Of a DNA stretch of 64,000 bases, positions 34,050 to 43,506 are shown piece after piece (within the stretch, counting starts at the first letter, position 1; each line of letters opens with the position of its first letter). The notes beneath the pieces are model-generated. The model was not told the origin of the DNA, did no database searches, and saw only the letters and a program-made list of their open reading frames with translations. A program made the position numbers and the translations under genes. This DNA is from Candidatus Coprovivens excrementavium. GTDB taxonomy: Bacteria; Bacillota_I; Bacilli_A; RF39; UBA660. The DNA lies in the NCBI GenBank assembly GCA_944363975.1, contig CALVVU010000003.1:215409-279408 (forward strand). The letters run 5' to 3'.

Positions 34050-36752
34050 GTGAATGAGCTTATTAATCAATTAAAAGAAATTACTAGTTTATCGGAATTA
34101 GAAAATTTGAGTAGTGTTAATACAAATACTTTACTATATGCTATTGTAAAAAGTGAAAGGTATGATTTACTTAAAAACTTCAATATAAGACTAAATATTA
34201 GTGATAATGTTACACTTGAAAAACTAACAGATTTTTTATTATCGGATGAAGATATATTGTATTATATGCATAGAAACGGATTTTCCTTTTCAAAAGAAGA
34301 ACTAAATGTATTATTTAGCTTAGTTTTGAAAAAGTATCAATATTCATATAAATTTGATTGTTTCTTAAGAGATTTTTTGGGGAATAAAGATGAATTAAAT
34401 ACTTTTATAAAAGAACATGAACATTTTTTTGAAAATTATATTAATGAAAAAAAACAAAGTGTTTCATATATATTAAAAGATTGTGATAGTTTTGTTGAGT
34501 TAATATTAAAGGGAAATCATGCTGAATTAGTTAGTAATTTAGAGAACTATTCATTATCTAATTTAAAATTGTTAGTTCAATTATTAAGGCAAGGCAACGA
34601 ACTTCCATATTATTTAGGAAATGATGGGTTTGCTCAACACTTATTTGAATTAAAATCTGCTTTAAATCCAAATGAATTTTGTATTTTAATAAATTTACTT
34701 AAAGAAAAATCATCTTACGATAGAAAAAATAGTGATTCAGAAACTACATCTTTTACAAATTTGGTAAATGAAAATATAGATTATTTAATAAATATAGTAT
34801 CACAAACTAAACCATTTCCAAAGTGTTTAGCTGAATCAAGTACTTTTAGGGATGAATGTATAAAAAGAAATAGAATTGATTTGGCAGTTAAATGTATTTT
34901 GCCGCCAGATATTATGAAAAATGAAACATTAATAAACGCTTATTGTGATGAATTAAATATCGATTCAAAAGATTTTTATGAAAGAATTAAATGGATTTTA
35001 GATTATTATGAAAAAAATAATAATATATTTAATACTTTTTTAGCAACATCATTAAAAGATAATATATTTAATCTTAATAAAGAACATTATGAGAGATTTA
35101 TAAATGATGTTGAAATTCAAATGTCTATTTCAAAATTAAATGATAAAGAGTTGAATGTTTTATTAAACATTTTAAATATTTACAATTATAAGGATTATGA
35201 TATTTCATCTATGATTGTTAATGTTATTAATAATATTAGCAATTATCAAGAATTAATTAATTCTTTAAATATGGAAAATATTTCAGAACAAGATTTAAGA
35301 AAATTAGTAAGTGTTCTGCAATTAGCAAATAATCAATATCAAATTAATGATATAAATTCATTACGAAATTATGATGCGTTAAAAAGACAATACTTTATAA
35401 ATAATTATTCTAATGATTTAATTCTTAATAAAGATAATCTGTTAAAAACATTATTTAATATAGATTTGAAAGAAGCAAAATATATTGATTCAAAGTATTG
35501 TCATGACAATTATGATAACAATATTCTTAACAATCTTAAAAATAGTGAATTGTCATCACAAATATATAATTATTTGGTATTGATTAATAGAATTGTTGAA
35601 TGTGATAATCCAAACGATTTAGCTACTTTGTGTAATAGTTTAAAAGATACTAAAGTTTATGATTTAGAAATACCTTTTGAGTCTTATTTAAGAGGAAAAT
35701 ATACTGAATTATACTCTAGTTCACTTTATAGAATTGATGAAAGAAATCAAGTGTATGGACCTAAAGACAATATTTCAGCTGAAATAAGCTATAATGGGAA
35801 AAATGTACAAGTATGTATTCCAAGAGTAAATTTTAATTTCTTTGTTCATTGTGTAGGTTCTTGTTCTTTAGCATCTGATGTTACTGATATAAATTACAGA
35901 AATGATTGGCTATATAGACCACAGTTGCAAGATCATTTCATTGCCTGTAGTTATATAAATGAAAGAGGAATATACTCTATTAGATCTCAAGGAAGTATTA
36001 TTTTTGGGTTTGATACACTAGAAAGTGGATCAATTTTAGGTATGGGTAATACTGATATAGACTCTATTGGTAGATATGCAAATGCTTATTCTGGATCACG
36101 GGAATTGCAAGAGAGAAATGGATCAAGAGCAAGATATTTTGTGCCATCTGAAATTCTTAAAACTATAAATAATGGATATAATGAAATAGTGATTGAACGA
36201 AGAAATACTGATAAATCAAGAAGCGAAGAATTTAAAAGGAAACCTGATTATATTATAATGATGGTGGAATCTATGGAACAAGATAATTTTAATTATTTAG
36301 AGACGTTGTATCAAAATCAATTATCTTTTATTTCTGAACAAGATAAAAAAGAATTACAACAAATTGGTAATTCTAGAGAATTAAAGGATTTCTTGGTAAA
36401 ATATAAAGATGTAATATCCCAAACTGCAGATTCTCAAGGAATATCTTTAAATAATATGGCTAATATGTATGTTGATTTAATTATGAAAGCAAAATATTTT
36501 GAAGATTGTTTGAAAGCATCAAGTGAATTTGGTATTCCACTTGTAGTAGTAGATAAAACATATTATTTCAATAAAATGTTATCAGAGTCAGTAATGTATG
36601 ATGATGAAACTATGAGTAGAATTTCAGAATTCTATTCACAAGCAGATGAGTCTAAAAAGAGACAAATTTTTAATACAGTTGCAATAGGTGTAGATGTAAC
36701 ACAACTTATGCAACCTAAAGAATCTACTACTAGCATTAAGATTGATCTTTGA
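34050..36752 (+). CDS. Large island protein of unknown function (900 aa)
   Basis: A 900-residue intact, acidic and Asn/Leu-rich protein. The first 560 residues look like helical repeats (many L-N-L spaced helices: LSELENLSSVN, LSNLKLLVQLL, LNDKELNVLLNIL). A distinct alpha/beta domain follows at about 585-740 (VCIPRVNFNFFVHCVGSCSL, DWLYRPQLQDHFIACSYIN, GFDTLESGSILGMG, YNEIVIERR, KPDYIIMM), then a helical tail. There is no signal peptide or membrane helix. The central domain could be an enzyme such as a transferase or effector-type domain; I do not recognise it. The GTG start follows GGGAGTGAT. Its intactness among pseudogenes suggests selection. Confidence 0.75.
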   Translation: MNELINQLKEITSLSELENLSSVNTNTLLYAIVKSERYDLLKNFNIRLNISDNVTLEKLTDFLLSDEDILYYMHRNGFSFSKEELNVLFSLVLKKYQYSYKFDCFLRDFLGNKDELNTFIKEHEHFFENYINEKKQSVSYILKDCDSFVELILKGNHAELVSNLENYSLSNLKLLVQLLRQGNELPYYLGNDGFAQHLFELKSALNPNEFCILINLLKEKSSYDRKNSDSETTSFTNLVNENIDYLINIVSQTKPFPKCLAESSTFRDECIKRNRIDLAVKCILPPDIMKNETLINAYCDELNIDSKDFYERIKWILDYYEKNNNIFNTFLATSLKDNIFNLNKEHYERFINDVEIQMSISKLNDKELNVLLNILNIYNYKDYDISSMIVNVINNISNYQELINSLNMENISEQDLRKLVSVLQLANNQYQINDINSLRNYDALKRQYFINNYSNDLILNKDNLLKTLFNIDLKEAKYIDSKYCHDNYDNNILNNLKNSELSSQIYNYLVLINRIVECDNPNDLATLCNSLKDTKVYDLEIPFESYLRGKYTELYSSSLYRIDERNQVYGPKDNISAEISYNGKNVQVCIPRVNFNFFVHCVGSCSLASDVTDINYRNDWLYRPQLQDHFIACSYINERGIYSIRSQGSIIFGFDTLESGSILGMGNTDIDSIGRYANAYSGSRELQERNGSRARYFVPSEILKTINNGYNEIVIERRNTDKSRSEEFKRKPDYIIMMVESMEQDNFNYLETLYQNQLSFISEQDKKELQQIGNSRELKDFLVKYKDVISQTADSQGISLNNMANMYVDLIMKAKYFEDCLKASSEFGIPLVVVDKTYYFNKMLSESVMYDDETMSRISEFYSQADESKKRQIFNTVAIGVDVTQLMQPKESTTSIKIDL

Positions 36753-36887
36753 TAATTGCTATTAAATAAAATTTCTAATTATGCAAACGTGATTTTATCC
36801 ATAAAAATGTTTCTAAATATAAAATTTATAGTATAATTAATATAGAAATTAACCTTAATAAAAATTTCCAAAAGAGTACCACTATGG

Positions 36888-36960
36888 CATCATTGGGAAA
36901 TCTGTTCTAAATGCATGAACTTTTGATATAAGAGTCAATCAGAAATGATTGATTTTTTTA
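36888..36960 (+). repeat. tRNA-end/terminator repeat, copy C
   Basis: CATCATTGGGAAATCTG to the end of the hairpin. Almost identical to copy B, 4.49 kb upstream in the same orientation, so B and C form direct repeats around the segment with the HIT gene and the 900-residue gene. Unlike A and B it is not followed by a small paralogue gene. Confidence 0.78.
36935..36959 (+). terminator. Terminator hairpin in repeat copy C
   Basis: A 6-bp stem TCAATC/GATTGA (one pair lost relative to copy B) and seven T. Confidence 0.7.
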
Positions 36961-37095
36961 TTAAAATTTATACTAATATAATAAGGTTTTTAAGTAATTT
37001 ATTTAGTACTTATAAATTAGAAATGTTATAATAAATTTAGAAAAGAAAATTATTAAAAATAAAATATTTTTGTAACTTAGAAAGAGGAGAATTGT

Positions 37096-37740
37096 ATGGA
37101 ATTATATTTATCATCATATAGATTAGGAAATAGGCAAAATGAATTGAAAGAATGGATAATTAATAACAATAATAGAATTCTTGTAATACCAAATGCCTTA
37201 GATGTTTTTGAAGATAGTGAAAGAAAAATGAGTGGAATAATAGATAAATGTAAAGATTTAGAGCAACTTGGATTTAAGATTGAAATATTAGATTTAAGAA
37301 AATATTTTGGTAAAAGGGAGCAAATGAGAGAAGATATAAAAAAATATAATGCTTTTTATGTTTTAGGTGGAAATGTTTTTGTTTTAAGAAGAGCAATGAA
37401 ATTAAGTGGGTTTGATGAGTACTTAAAAGAAATATCGAAAATGCCTAATTATCTTTATTTAGGTTTTAGTGCTGGAATTTGTGTTTTAGCAGAAGATTTA
37501 CATGGTATGGATTTAGTAGATGATGTAAATGTTGATCCTTATAATATGGGAGAATTTTTATGGGAAGGGGTAGGATTAATTGATTATATGCCAGTTCCAC
37601 ACTATGATACTCCAAGTCATCCCGAATCACATTTAATGTATGATGTAGTTTCATATTTAGAAAAAAATAATTTACCATATAAAACTTTAAAAGATGGAGA
37701 AGTTCTTATCGAAAAGATTGATATAGATAAAATTAAATAA
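37096..37740 (+). CDS. Peptidase E-like protein (family S51)
   Basis: A 214-residue member of peptidase family S51, serine peptidases with a class I GATase-like fold; the classical activity is cleavage of Asp-X dipeptides. The nucleophile elbow is GFSAGICVL with Ser125; the oxyanion segment VLGGN is at 89-93; His169 lies in VPHYDTPSHPE. The triad pattern is complete. It follows the island's right repeat and is the first gene of a run with TatD and a nucleotidase on the same strand (33 and 8 bases apart). The ribosome binding site is AGAGGAG. Confidence 0.87.
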   Translation: MELYLSSYRLGNRQNELKEWIINNNNRILVIPNALDVFEDSERKMSGIIDKCKDLEQLGFKIEILDLRKYFGKREQMREDIKKYNAFYVLGGNVFVLRRAMKLSGFDEYLKEISKMPNYLYLGFSAGICVLAEDLHGMDLVDDVNVDPYNMGEFLWEGVGLIDYMPVPHYDTPSHPESHLMYDVVSYLEKNNLPYKTLKDGEVLIEKIDIDKIK

Positions 37741-37773
37741 GTTAGATAGTTATAAAAAGAAAGAGTTGTTTTT

Positions 37774-38529
37774 ATGGCAATTGATTCACATATGCATGTT
37801 AATAGTTTAGTTGTTGATGATAAAGAAAAAGTAATAGAAAGAATAAATTTAAATGGTGAAATAGAAAAAGTTTTGAATGTTGGTTTAGATAGAGAAACAT
37901 CTTTAGAAAGTGTTGGAATTGCATTATCAAATCATAAATTTTATTCAGCTATTGGGGTACATCCTTTATACGTTAAAAATCAAAATTTTGAATGGATGGA
38001 GAATTTGGCTAGTAGTGAGAAGGTTGTAGCTATTGGGGAGATAGGGTTAGATTATTATAATAGAGATTATGATAAACAGAGAATGATTTTTATAAGACAA
38101 ATTATGTTAGCGAATGAATTACAATTACCTGTTATTATTCATGCTAATAATACGAACTATGATATTGTGGAAATATTCGAGAGATATGTTAAGCCTAAGT
38201 ATGGTTGTGTATTTCATTGCTTTCAACCAGATGTAGAAATATTAAAATATTTGATTGATAATGGATATTATATTTCTTTTGCAGGGAGAATAACTTATAA
38301 GAATGCTTGTAAATCATTGGAAATAGCAAAGTTAGTTCCAAATGATTTATTTTTAGTAGAAACAGATAGTCCTTATATAACACCGGAGCCTTTTAGAGGT
38401 GAAATCAATAAAGTAGAATATCTTAGATATATAATAAAAAAGATAGCAGAAATAAAAGAAATGACTTATAAAGAGGTTGAGGATTATTCAACTAGAAATG
38501 CAAAACGTTTATTTAAAAAAATGAATTAG
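37774..38529 (+). CDS. tatD: TatD family deoxyribonuclease
   Basis: A 251-residue TatD/YcfH metal-dependent hydrolase, an amidohydrolase-fold nuclease that acts on DNA 3' ends. The metal site residues are visible: SHMHV (His6, His8), GEIGLDYY with the metal-binding Glu, VIIHANN, FHCF and ETDSPY with the final Asp. The usual HTH/HCH sequences vary slightly. The start ATG follows AAAGAG. It is followed closely by the nucleotidase gene. Confidence 0.93.
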   Translation: MAIDSHMHVNSLVVDDKEKVIERINLNGEIEKVLNVGLDRETSLESVGIALSNHKFYSAIGVHPLYVKNQNFEWMENLASSEKVVAIGEIGLDYYNRDYDKQRMIFIRQIMLANELQLPVIIHANNTNYDIVEIFERYVKPKYGCVFHCFQPDVEILKYLIDNGYYISFAGRITYKNACKSLEIAKLVPNDLFLVETDSPYITPEPFRGEINKVEYLRYIIKKIAEIKEMTYKEVEDYSTRNAKRLFKKMN

Positions 38530-38537
38530 GGTGTATT

Positions 38538-39122
38538 ATGATGAAGAAAGTTTTATTACTTGATGTTGATGAAGTTATATGTTTCTCAGGTTTTTTATTT
38601 TATATAAATGAATTTTTAGGATCTTCTTATGTAATAGATGATTTTGAAGATTATTATCTTGATGAGGTGGCGATTCCTAAAGATAGATTTATAGAATTTA
38701 ATAAGTTTATTGCTAATAAGAATTTGTATGAGAATGCTGAAATTTTACCGAGAGCTGTTGAAGTTATTAAAAAATTAAATGAAGTTTATGATATTTATAT
38801 ATGTTCATCTTGTATTAACCCTTTTGATGTAAAAAATTCAGGAAAATTATTTAAAGATAAGTATAATTTTTTGTATGAACTTTTACCTTTTATCTCACCT
38901 GAGAAGTATATTTTTACAAATGCGAAAAGTTTGATAAATGCTGATATACAAATTGATGATCGATTAGATAATTTAAATAGTAATGTTAGTCAAAAGATAT
39001 TATTTCCTTCTTATCACAATCATGGTGTTAGTAATAAAGAACTTTTAGAAAAAGGTGTGTTACGTGCTGGTGATGATTGGCGTTTGGGATGGGATGAAGT
39101 TGAAAGAATTCTCTTGAACTAA
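38538..39122 (+). CDS. 5'(3')-deoxyribonucleotidase-like HAD phosphatase
   Basis: A 194-residue HAD-superfamily protein of the NT5C type, which removes phosphate from deoxynucleoside monophosphates. Motif I is LLDVDEV (Asp9 nucleophile, Asp11), motif II is the ICSSC region, and motif IV is DIQIDDRLDNL. WRLGWDEV near the end is seen in this family too. An alternative ATG lies one codon later. Its last bases overlap the end of the convergent YitT gene by four bases. Confidence 0.82.
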   Translation: MMKKVLLLDVDEVICFSGFLFYINEFLGSSYVIDDFEDYYLDEVAIPKDRFIEFNKFIANKNLYENAEILPRAVEVIKKLNEVYDIYICSSCINPFDVKNSGKLFKDKYNFLYELLPFISPEKYIFTNAKSLINADIQIDDRLDNLNSNVSQKILFPSYHNHGVSNKELLEKGVLRAGDDWRLGWDEVERILLN

Positions 39123-39703
39123 TTGGTTTTAGAAGCTTTTTTTCTTAAGATAAGATAAATGATAAGACTACTTGTAGAAATAACTATAAGAGCTAGAATA
39201 GTTTTTTTAAAACCAAAAAGGAAGAATCCTAGGATAATAATAAGACTATTAACAAGGAAATTAGATATAGCTATTTTAATTTTTAAATATTTGTTTATAA
39301 GAAGATTTAAGATAGTTATTCCACCGGATGAAAAGCCGGTTTTATATATTAGAGCATTTGTTATACCACATATTATTCCAGCTATGATAACAGATAAATA
39401 AATATTTTTTTCAATAAAGTTAAAACTATTGAAATTATTTGTTAATCTTACAAATAGGGGGTAGGCAAATGTAGCAATTAAAGCACTATTGGTGCTTTTT
39501 TTTGTTAGAAAGAAGTAACTAATTGTGAGAGTGGTGATGTTGATTATAAAAATGATAATAGATGATTTTAGAGAAGTTATTTGAGATAGTAAAATAGCTA
39601 ATCCTTGAGTACCACCAGTAACTAGTTTTAAAGGACTTAAGATTAAGTTAAAATTTAAAGCGGCTAAAAAAAGACAAATTAATAATAATATATATTTTTT
39701 CAT
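39119..39703 (-). CDS. YitT/YczE-type integral membrane protein
   Basis: A 194-residue protein with about five to six membrane helices and very little soluble part. The pattern ILSPLKLVTGGTQGLAILLSQ near the N-terminus and YKTGFSSGGITILNLLINKY in the middle are the two conserved Gly-rich repeats of the YitT family (DUF161), here without the large C-terminal DUF2179 domain. The function is unknown. It is on the minus strand upstream of, and in the same direction as, nothing else; pyrG lies to its right with its own terminator. Confidence 0.8.
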   Translation of the reverse strand: MKKYILLLICLFLAALNFNLILSPLKLVTGGTQGLAILLSQITSLKSSIIIFIINITTLTISYFFLTKKSTNSALIATFAYPLFVRLTNNFNSFNFIEKNIYLSVIIAGIICGITNALIYKTGFSSGGITILNLLINKYLKIKIAISNFLVNSLIIILGFFLFGFKKTILALIVISTSSLIIYLILRKKASKTN

Positions 39704-39748
39704 GTTAATTCCTCTTTATTATTGTTGCCTTTTTTGAGTAAATTTTAC

Positions 39749-39777
39749 ATAAAAAAAGAAGAAAATTATTTCTTCTT
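39749..39777 (-). terminator. Terminator of pyrG
   Basis: On the minus strand: a 9-bp stem (AAGAAGAAA/TTTCTTCTT on the plus strand) with a 4-base loop, followed by a T tract (A run at 39751-39757). Confidence 0.85.
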
Positions 39778-41376
39778 ATATGTTGATGCGGCTTCGATGA
39801 ATGATTTGAATAATGGATGTGGTCTATTAGGACGAGATTTGAATTCGGGATGAAATTGACAAGCTATATAGTGTGGGTGAGTCGGTAATTCAATTATTTC
39901 TACTAAGTTAGCTTGAGGATTAATTCCTGAGAAGACAAGGCCTTTTTCTTCTAATATTTCGCGATATTTATTATTAAATTCATAACGATGACGATGTCTT
40001 TCTAATATAGTATCTTTTTTATAATCTTGATAAGCTAAAGTATCTTTTTTAAGATTACATTCATAATTTCCTAAACGAAGTGTTCCACCCATGTTAATTA
40101 TTTGTTTTTGGTCGGCCATTAAATCAATGATTGGGTTTTTACATACTGGATCAAATTCTGTAGAATTAGCATCTTCTAGATGACATACATTACGTGCAAA
40201 TTCGATTGTTGCTATTTGCATACCTAAGCATAATCCTAAATACGGAATGTTATTTTCGCGGGCATATTTAGCAGCATTTATCATACCTTCAATTCCACGA
40301 GAACCAAAACCGCCTGGAATTATTATTCCTTTAGAGTTTTTAAAAATTTCTGATAGTTTTGTATCTGGATTTTCTAATTTTTCGCTATCTACCCAATTAA
40401 CATTTACTTTGACGCCAAGAGAGTATCCAGCATGTTTTAGTGATTCAACTACTGAAATATATGCGTCATGTAGTTCAACATATTTTCCAACAAGAGATAT
40501 TTCTATTTCTTCTTTAAGATTATCAGTTGTTTTTACTAATTTTTCCCATTCTTTAAGATTTATTTTTCCAATATTTAAACCAAAATGTTTTAAAATTATT
40601 TCATCTATTCCTTGTTCATGGTAGATTAATGGAATGCGATAGATATTAGTTACATCTGGAGATGAGATGACGTTTTGAGGGCTTATGCTACAGAACATAG
40701 ATATTTTTTTCTTTAGGTCATCTTCTAACATTATTGGAGTACGGCAGACGATAATATCTGGTTGTAATCCGACGCCACGCATTTCAATTACAGAGTGTTG
40801 AGTTGGTTTGGTTTTTAACTCTCCACTACCATATATCTCAGGTACAAGAGTTGTATGAACGTATAAGGTATTTTCAACTCCTTCTTCTAAACGCATTTGT
40901 CTTAATGCTTCGAGAAATGCTTCTGATTCAATGTCACCAATTGTTCCACCTATTTCTGTAATTATAATATCCGCATTTGATGTACGTGCTGCTTCATAGA
41001 TACGAGCTTTTATTTCGTTAGTAACATGAGGAACTATTTGAACTGTTCCACCTAAAAAGTCACCACGGCGTTCTTTTTCAATAATAGAGGCGAAAACTTT
41101 ACCCATCGTCATATTTGATGTGTAATTTAATTCTTCGTCAATAAAACGTTCGTAGTGACCTAAGTCTAAATCTGTTTCAGATCCATCAGCTGTTACAAAA
41201 ACTTCACCATGTTGATATGGTGACATTGTTCCTGGATCAACATTGATATAGGGATCAAATTTTTGCATGAATACTTTATATCCACGAGCTTTTAATAAAA
41301 GAGCAATAGATGATGCAGTTATACCTTTACCAAGTCCTGATACGACACCACCTGTTACAAAGACATATTTAGCCAT
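39766..41376 (-). CDS. pyrG: CTP synthase
   Basis: Converts UTP to CTP using ATP and glutamine. The 536-residue protein has the synthetase domain ([59 protein letters not shown]) and a C-terminal class I glutaminase with LGLCLGMQ (nucleophile Cys near 380), and [10 protein letters not shown] (His, Glu). Length is standard. AAGGAGG precedes the ATG. Between the promoter and the gene lies a hairpin plus T tract on the minus strand, so attenuation of the kind known for pyrG in Gram-positives is likely. Confidence 0.98.
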   Translation of the reverse strand: MAKYVFVTGGVVSGLGKGITASSIALLLKARGYKVFMQKFDPYINVDPGTMSPYQHGEVFVTADGSETDLDLGHYERFIDEELNYTSNMTMGKVFASIIEKERRGDFLGGTVQIVPHVTNEIKARIYEAARTSNADIIITEIGGTIGDIESEAFLEALRQMRLEEGVENTLYVHTTLVPEIYGSGELKTKPTQHSVIEMRGVGLQPDIIVCRTPIMLEDDLKKKISMFCSISPQNVISSPDVTNIYRIPLIYHEQGIDEIILKHFGLNIGKINLKEWEKLVKTTDNLKEEIEISLVGKYVELHDAYISVVESLKHAGYSLGVKVNVNWVDSEKLENPDTKLSEIFKNSKGIIIPGGFGSRGIEGMINAAKYARENNIPYLGLCLGMQIATIEFARNVCHLEDANSTEFDPVCKNPIIDLMADQKQIINMGGTLRLGNYECNLKKDTLAYQDYKKDTILERHRHRYEFNNKYREILEEKGLVFSGINPQANLVEIIELPTHPHYIACQFHPEFKSRPNRPHPLFKSFIEAASTYKKK

Positions 41377-41399
41377 TTTTTACTACCTCCTTACCAAAT

Positions 41400-41436
41400 A
41401 AAAAAAAGACTATATTCGAGAACGTCTATAGGCTCT
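41400..41436 (-). promoter_or_regulatory. Leader terminator hairpin upstream of pyrG
   Basis: On the minus strand, AGAGCCTATA pairs with TATAGTCTT across a 12-base loop (one mismatch, one G-T pair) and is followed by seven T, only about 24 bases before the pyrG start codon. A TATAAT -10 lies upstream at 41442-41447, so the hairpin falls between promoter and gene. In Bacillus, pyrG is controlled by CTP-sensed reiterative transcription ahead of such a terminator; the GGGC start is not evident here. Confidence 0.55.
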
Positions 41437-41513
41437 CTTAAATTATATCACTTTTTTAAAAATTTTAATTATAAAATTATAATTTTGGTATAATAGTTTA
41501 CGGAAGTGATTTT

Positions 41514-42035
41514 GTGAATAATGAATTATTAGAAAAAAATAAAGAAGAGGAGCTGATTAAATTAAAAAAAGAAATAATAGGGTCTAAACTTTTTATAGGA
41601 AGTGTATTTTTATTTATTTTAATGATATTATTACATTTTTATTATAGGAGATTCATTGTTTTTGTAATTGTTTTAGGTATCGTAATAGTTGGGGAATTTA
41701 TAAGTTATTTATATAATAGTAAATTAATTAAAGATCGTGTTTTATATTTGAAAGGAATAAAAAAAATTAAATATGAAGAAGTTAAAATACCTATAAAGCG
41801 TTTAATAGCAAAATGTGAACATGAAAATTTAGTAGTATATTTTAAATTAAGTGATAATATACATTATATAGAAACAATTAGAAATAATGATATTGTTAAG
41901 TATATTTTAGATTTTGTATCTTTTAATACTTTAGGTGAATTGCTGGAGTATAAAATTGATAGTGATGTTAAGTTAAAAGATGTGAAGAGTATTAAACTTT
42001 TAATGTATAATGGTAGTAATCCAATTGATTTTTAA
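41514..42035 (+). CDS. Membrane protein of unknown function (173 aa)
   Basis: A 173-residue protein: a charged cytoplasmic N-terminus (NKEEELIKLKKEI), two membrane helices close together (about residues 22-40 and 45-67) and a cytoplasmic alpha/beta C-terminal domain. No family is recognised. The GTG start follows GGAAGTGAT, and TGGTATAAT lies 19 bases before that, divergent from pyrG. Confidence 0.7.
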   Translation: MNNELLEKNKEEELIKLKKEIIGSKLFIGSVFLFILMILLHFYYRRFIVFVIVLGIVIVGEFISYLYNSKLIKDRVLYLKGIKKIKYEEVKIPIKRLIAKCEHENLVVYFKLSDNIHYIETIRNNDIVKYILDFVSFNTLGELLEYKIDSDVKLKDVKSIKLLMYNGSNPIDF

Positions 42036-42105
42036 ATATTATATATTTTATAGGAGCTTTTGAAGTAATTTTATGATATGATATTAATAATAAGGGCGTG
42101 GTTTA

Positions 42106-43446
42106 ATGAAATGTCTTAAGTGTGATAAAGAATTTGAAGATGGATTAAGTAATTGTCCTTTTTGTGGTCAAGAAGTTGAAAATACAGAGATGGAGATGCC
42201 ACAGTTAAAAAAGGATGATGAAGAAGAAAATACAGAGGTAACTAAAGAAATAGCATCTTTAAGTCCTGATGAAGAAGATACTGAAAGTAGTGAACTAGAT
42301 AAGACAGTTAGTATTAGTTCATTAAGTGATACTAAAGAACTTAAAGATTTATCTTTGATTGATGATATAAACAAACAAATAGATACTATTAATGAAGAAG
42401 AGAATAAAGAAGATGTAGAAATAAATGAAGAATCTAAAGAAGAAAATGCTAAAGAAGAAAATTTAAGTTCAAAAGAAAGTTTTTATAAAAGACGTAAAGT
42501 ACTTTTTATTACCGGTATAGTTTCTCTTATATTGGCTATAATAATTATTTCTGTTTTGTTATTAAAAAAAGATAATAATGATAACGATATAGTAACTGAT
42601 TATTTAAAAGAATATGAAACAGCTTTACAAACATATTATGATACAGAAGAAATTGACGATGTTATTTATGTTTTAGAAAGTGTTAAAAATGATGAGGCGA
42701 AAGTAAAAAAGATACAATCAAAAACAAGAGTTATTTTTGATAGTTGGGTTTTATTATATATAGATGAAGAAGCTGATTCTCTTGATGAATATGATGAAAT
42801 AACTGATAAATATAAGAAATTACTTAATGGTTTACATACGTATGCGATAGTTAAATTGGATGATAATTATATTACAGCGTTGACGGATTATGATTATGAA
42901 GAGTTAAGAAAGCAAATAGAAGATATATATAGTGATTGTATTGTATTCTTTGATGCTTTGTCATATTATAATGAGAAAGATTATGATCGTGCTTATTACA
43001 TGTTTGATGTAATAGATGAAAATAATTCATATTATGAAAGATCAAAATCATATAAGAATAGAATTTTAAATAATGTAATTGCTTTATTAAATAATGATAT
43101 TAATAAGATTACTTTAGGAATAGATGAATTAACTGATGAAGCTAAGTTACAAAAATATGTTAGTGTAGAAGAAGTTATTATCAGTTATAATAGCGTTTAT
43201 AGTAATTTAAATTTAAATGATAATAAAGAATATCAAGAGTTGTTAAATTTATATACTAGTAAAGTATCAGAGTATACAGATTTAGTGTCTAGTAATTCAG
43301 AGAAAGAAAATCAACAAAACGAACCTAATAATGATGATACACAACAAGAAGATTCGGGAAATCAAGATGATAATAATCAAGAACAAATTGAATCACCTAG
43401 TGATGATACAGTAGTTGTTCCTAATAATGAAGTGAGAATTCAATAA
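42106..43446 (+). CDS. Zinc-ribbon, single-pass membrane protein
   Basis: A 446-residue protein with an N-terminal zinc ribbon (MKCLKCDKEF..NCPFCGQEV), a long acidic low-complexity stretch (residues 30-125), one membrane helix at about 135-156 and an extracellular domain of about 290 residues, ending in a Gln/Asn/Asp-rich tail. Such zinc-ribbon/TM/extracellular proteins are frequent in Bacillota and often act in envelope stress, but this one has no recognised extracellular family. The ribosome binding site AAGGGCGTGG is followed by ATG. Confidence 0.75.
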   Translation: MKCLKCDKEFEDGLSNCPFCGQEVENTEMEMPQLKKDDEEENTEVTKEIASLSPDEEDTESSELDKTVSISSLSDTKELKDLSLIDDINKQIDTINEEENKEDVEINEESKEENAKEENLSSKESFYKRRKVLFITGIVSLILAIIIISVLLLKKDNNDNDIVTDYLKEYETALQTYYDTEEIDDVIYVLESVKNDEAKVKKIQSKTRVIFDSWVLLYIDEEADSLDEYDEITDKYKKLLNGLHTYAIVKLDDNYITALTDYDYEELRKQIEDIYSDCIVFFDALSYYNEKDYDRAYYMFDVIDENNSYYERSKSYKNRILNNVIALLNNDINKITLGIDELTDEAKLQKYVSVEEVIISYNSVYSNLNLNDNKEYQELLNLYTSKVSEYTDLVSSNSEKENQQNEPNNDDTQQEDSGNQDDNNQEQIESPSDDTVVVPNNEVRIQ

Positions 43447-43460
43447 TGAATTCTTTTTTT
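43435..43460 (+). terminator. Terminator after the zinc-ribbon membrane protein gene
   Basis: An 8-bp stem AGAATTCA/TGAATTCT with loop ATAA and a run of T; it includes the stop codon. Confidence 0.88.
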
Positions 43461-43506
43461 CTGTTAAAAAAAGAGTCTTTATTGTATACTAAATATAGGT
43501 GATATT

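Larger units (their letters stand above)
36753..37095. other. Intergenic stretch holding repeat copy C
   Basis: A 343-base gap between the 900-residue gene and the peptidase E gene. It contains TAGTATAATTAATATAG near 36830 (promoter-like but with no gene after it), repeat copy C (36888-36960) and a plain AT-rich stretch leading to the ribosome binding site AGAGGAG of the next gene. No coding potential is seen. It probably marks the right end of the island. Confidence 0.6.

Noticed and set aside
39159..39401. Plus-strand ORF opposite the YitT-like gene
   Set aside because: The minus-strand reading gives membrane helices with family Gly motifs; the plus reading is Arg/Ile-rich antisense.
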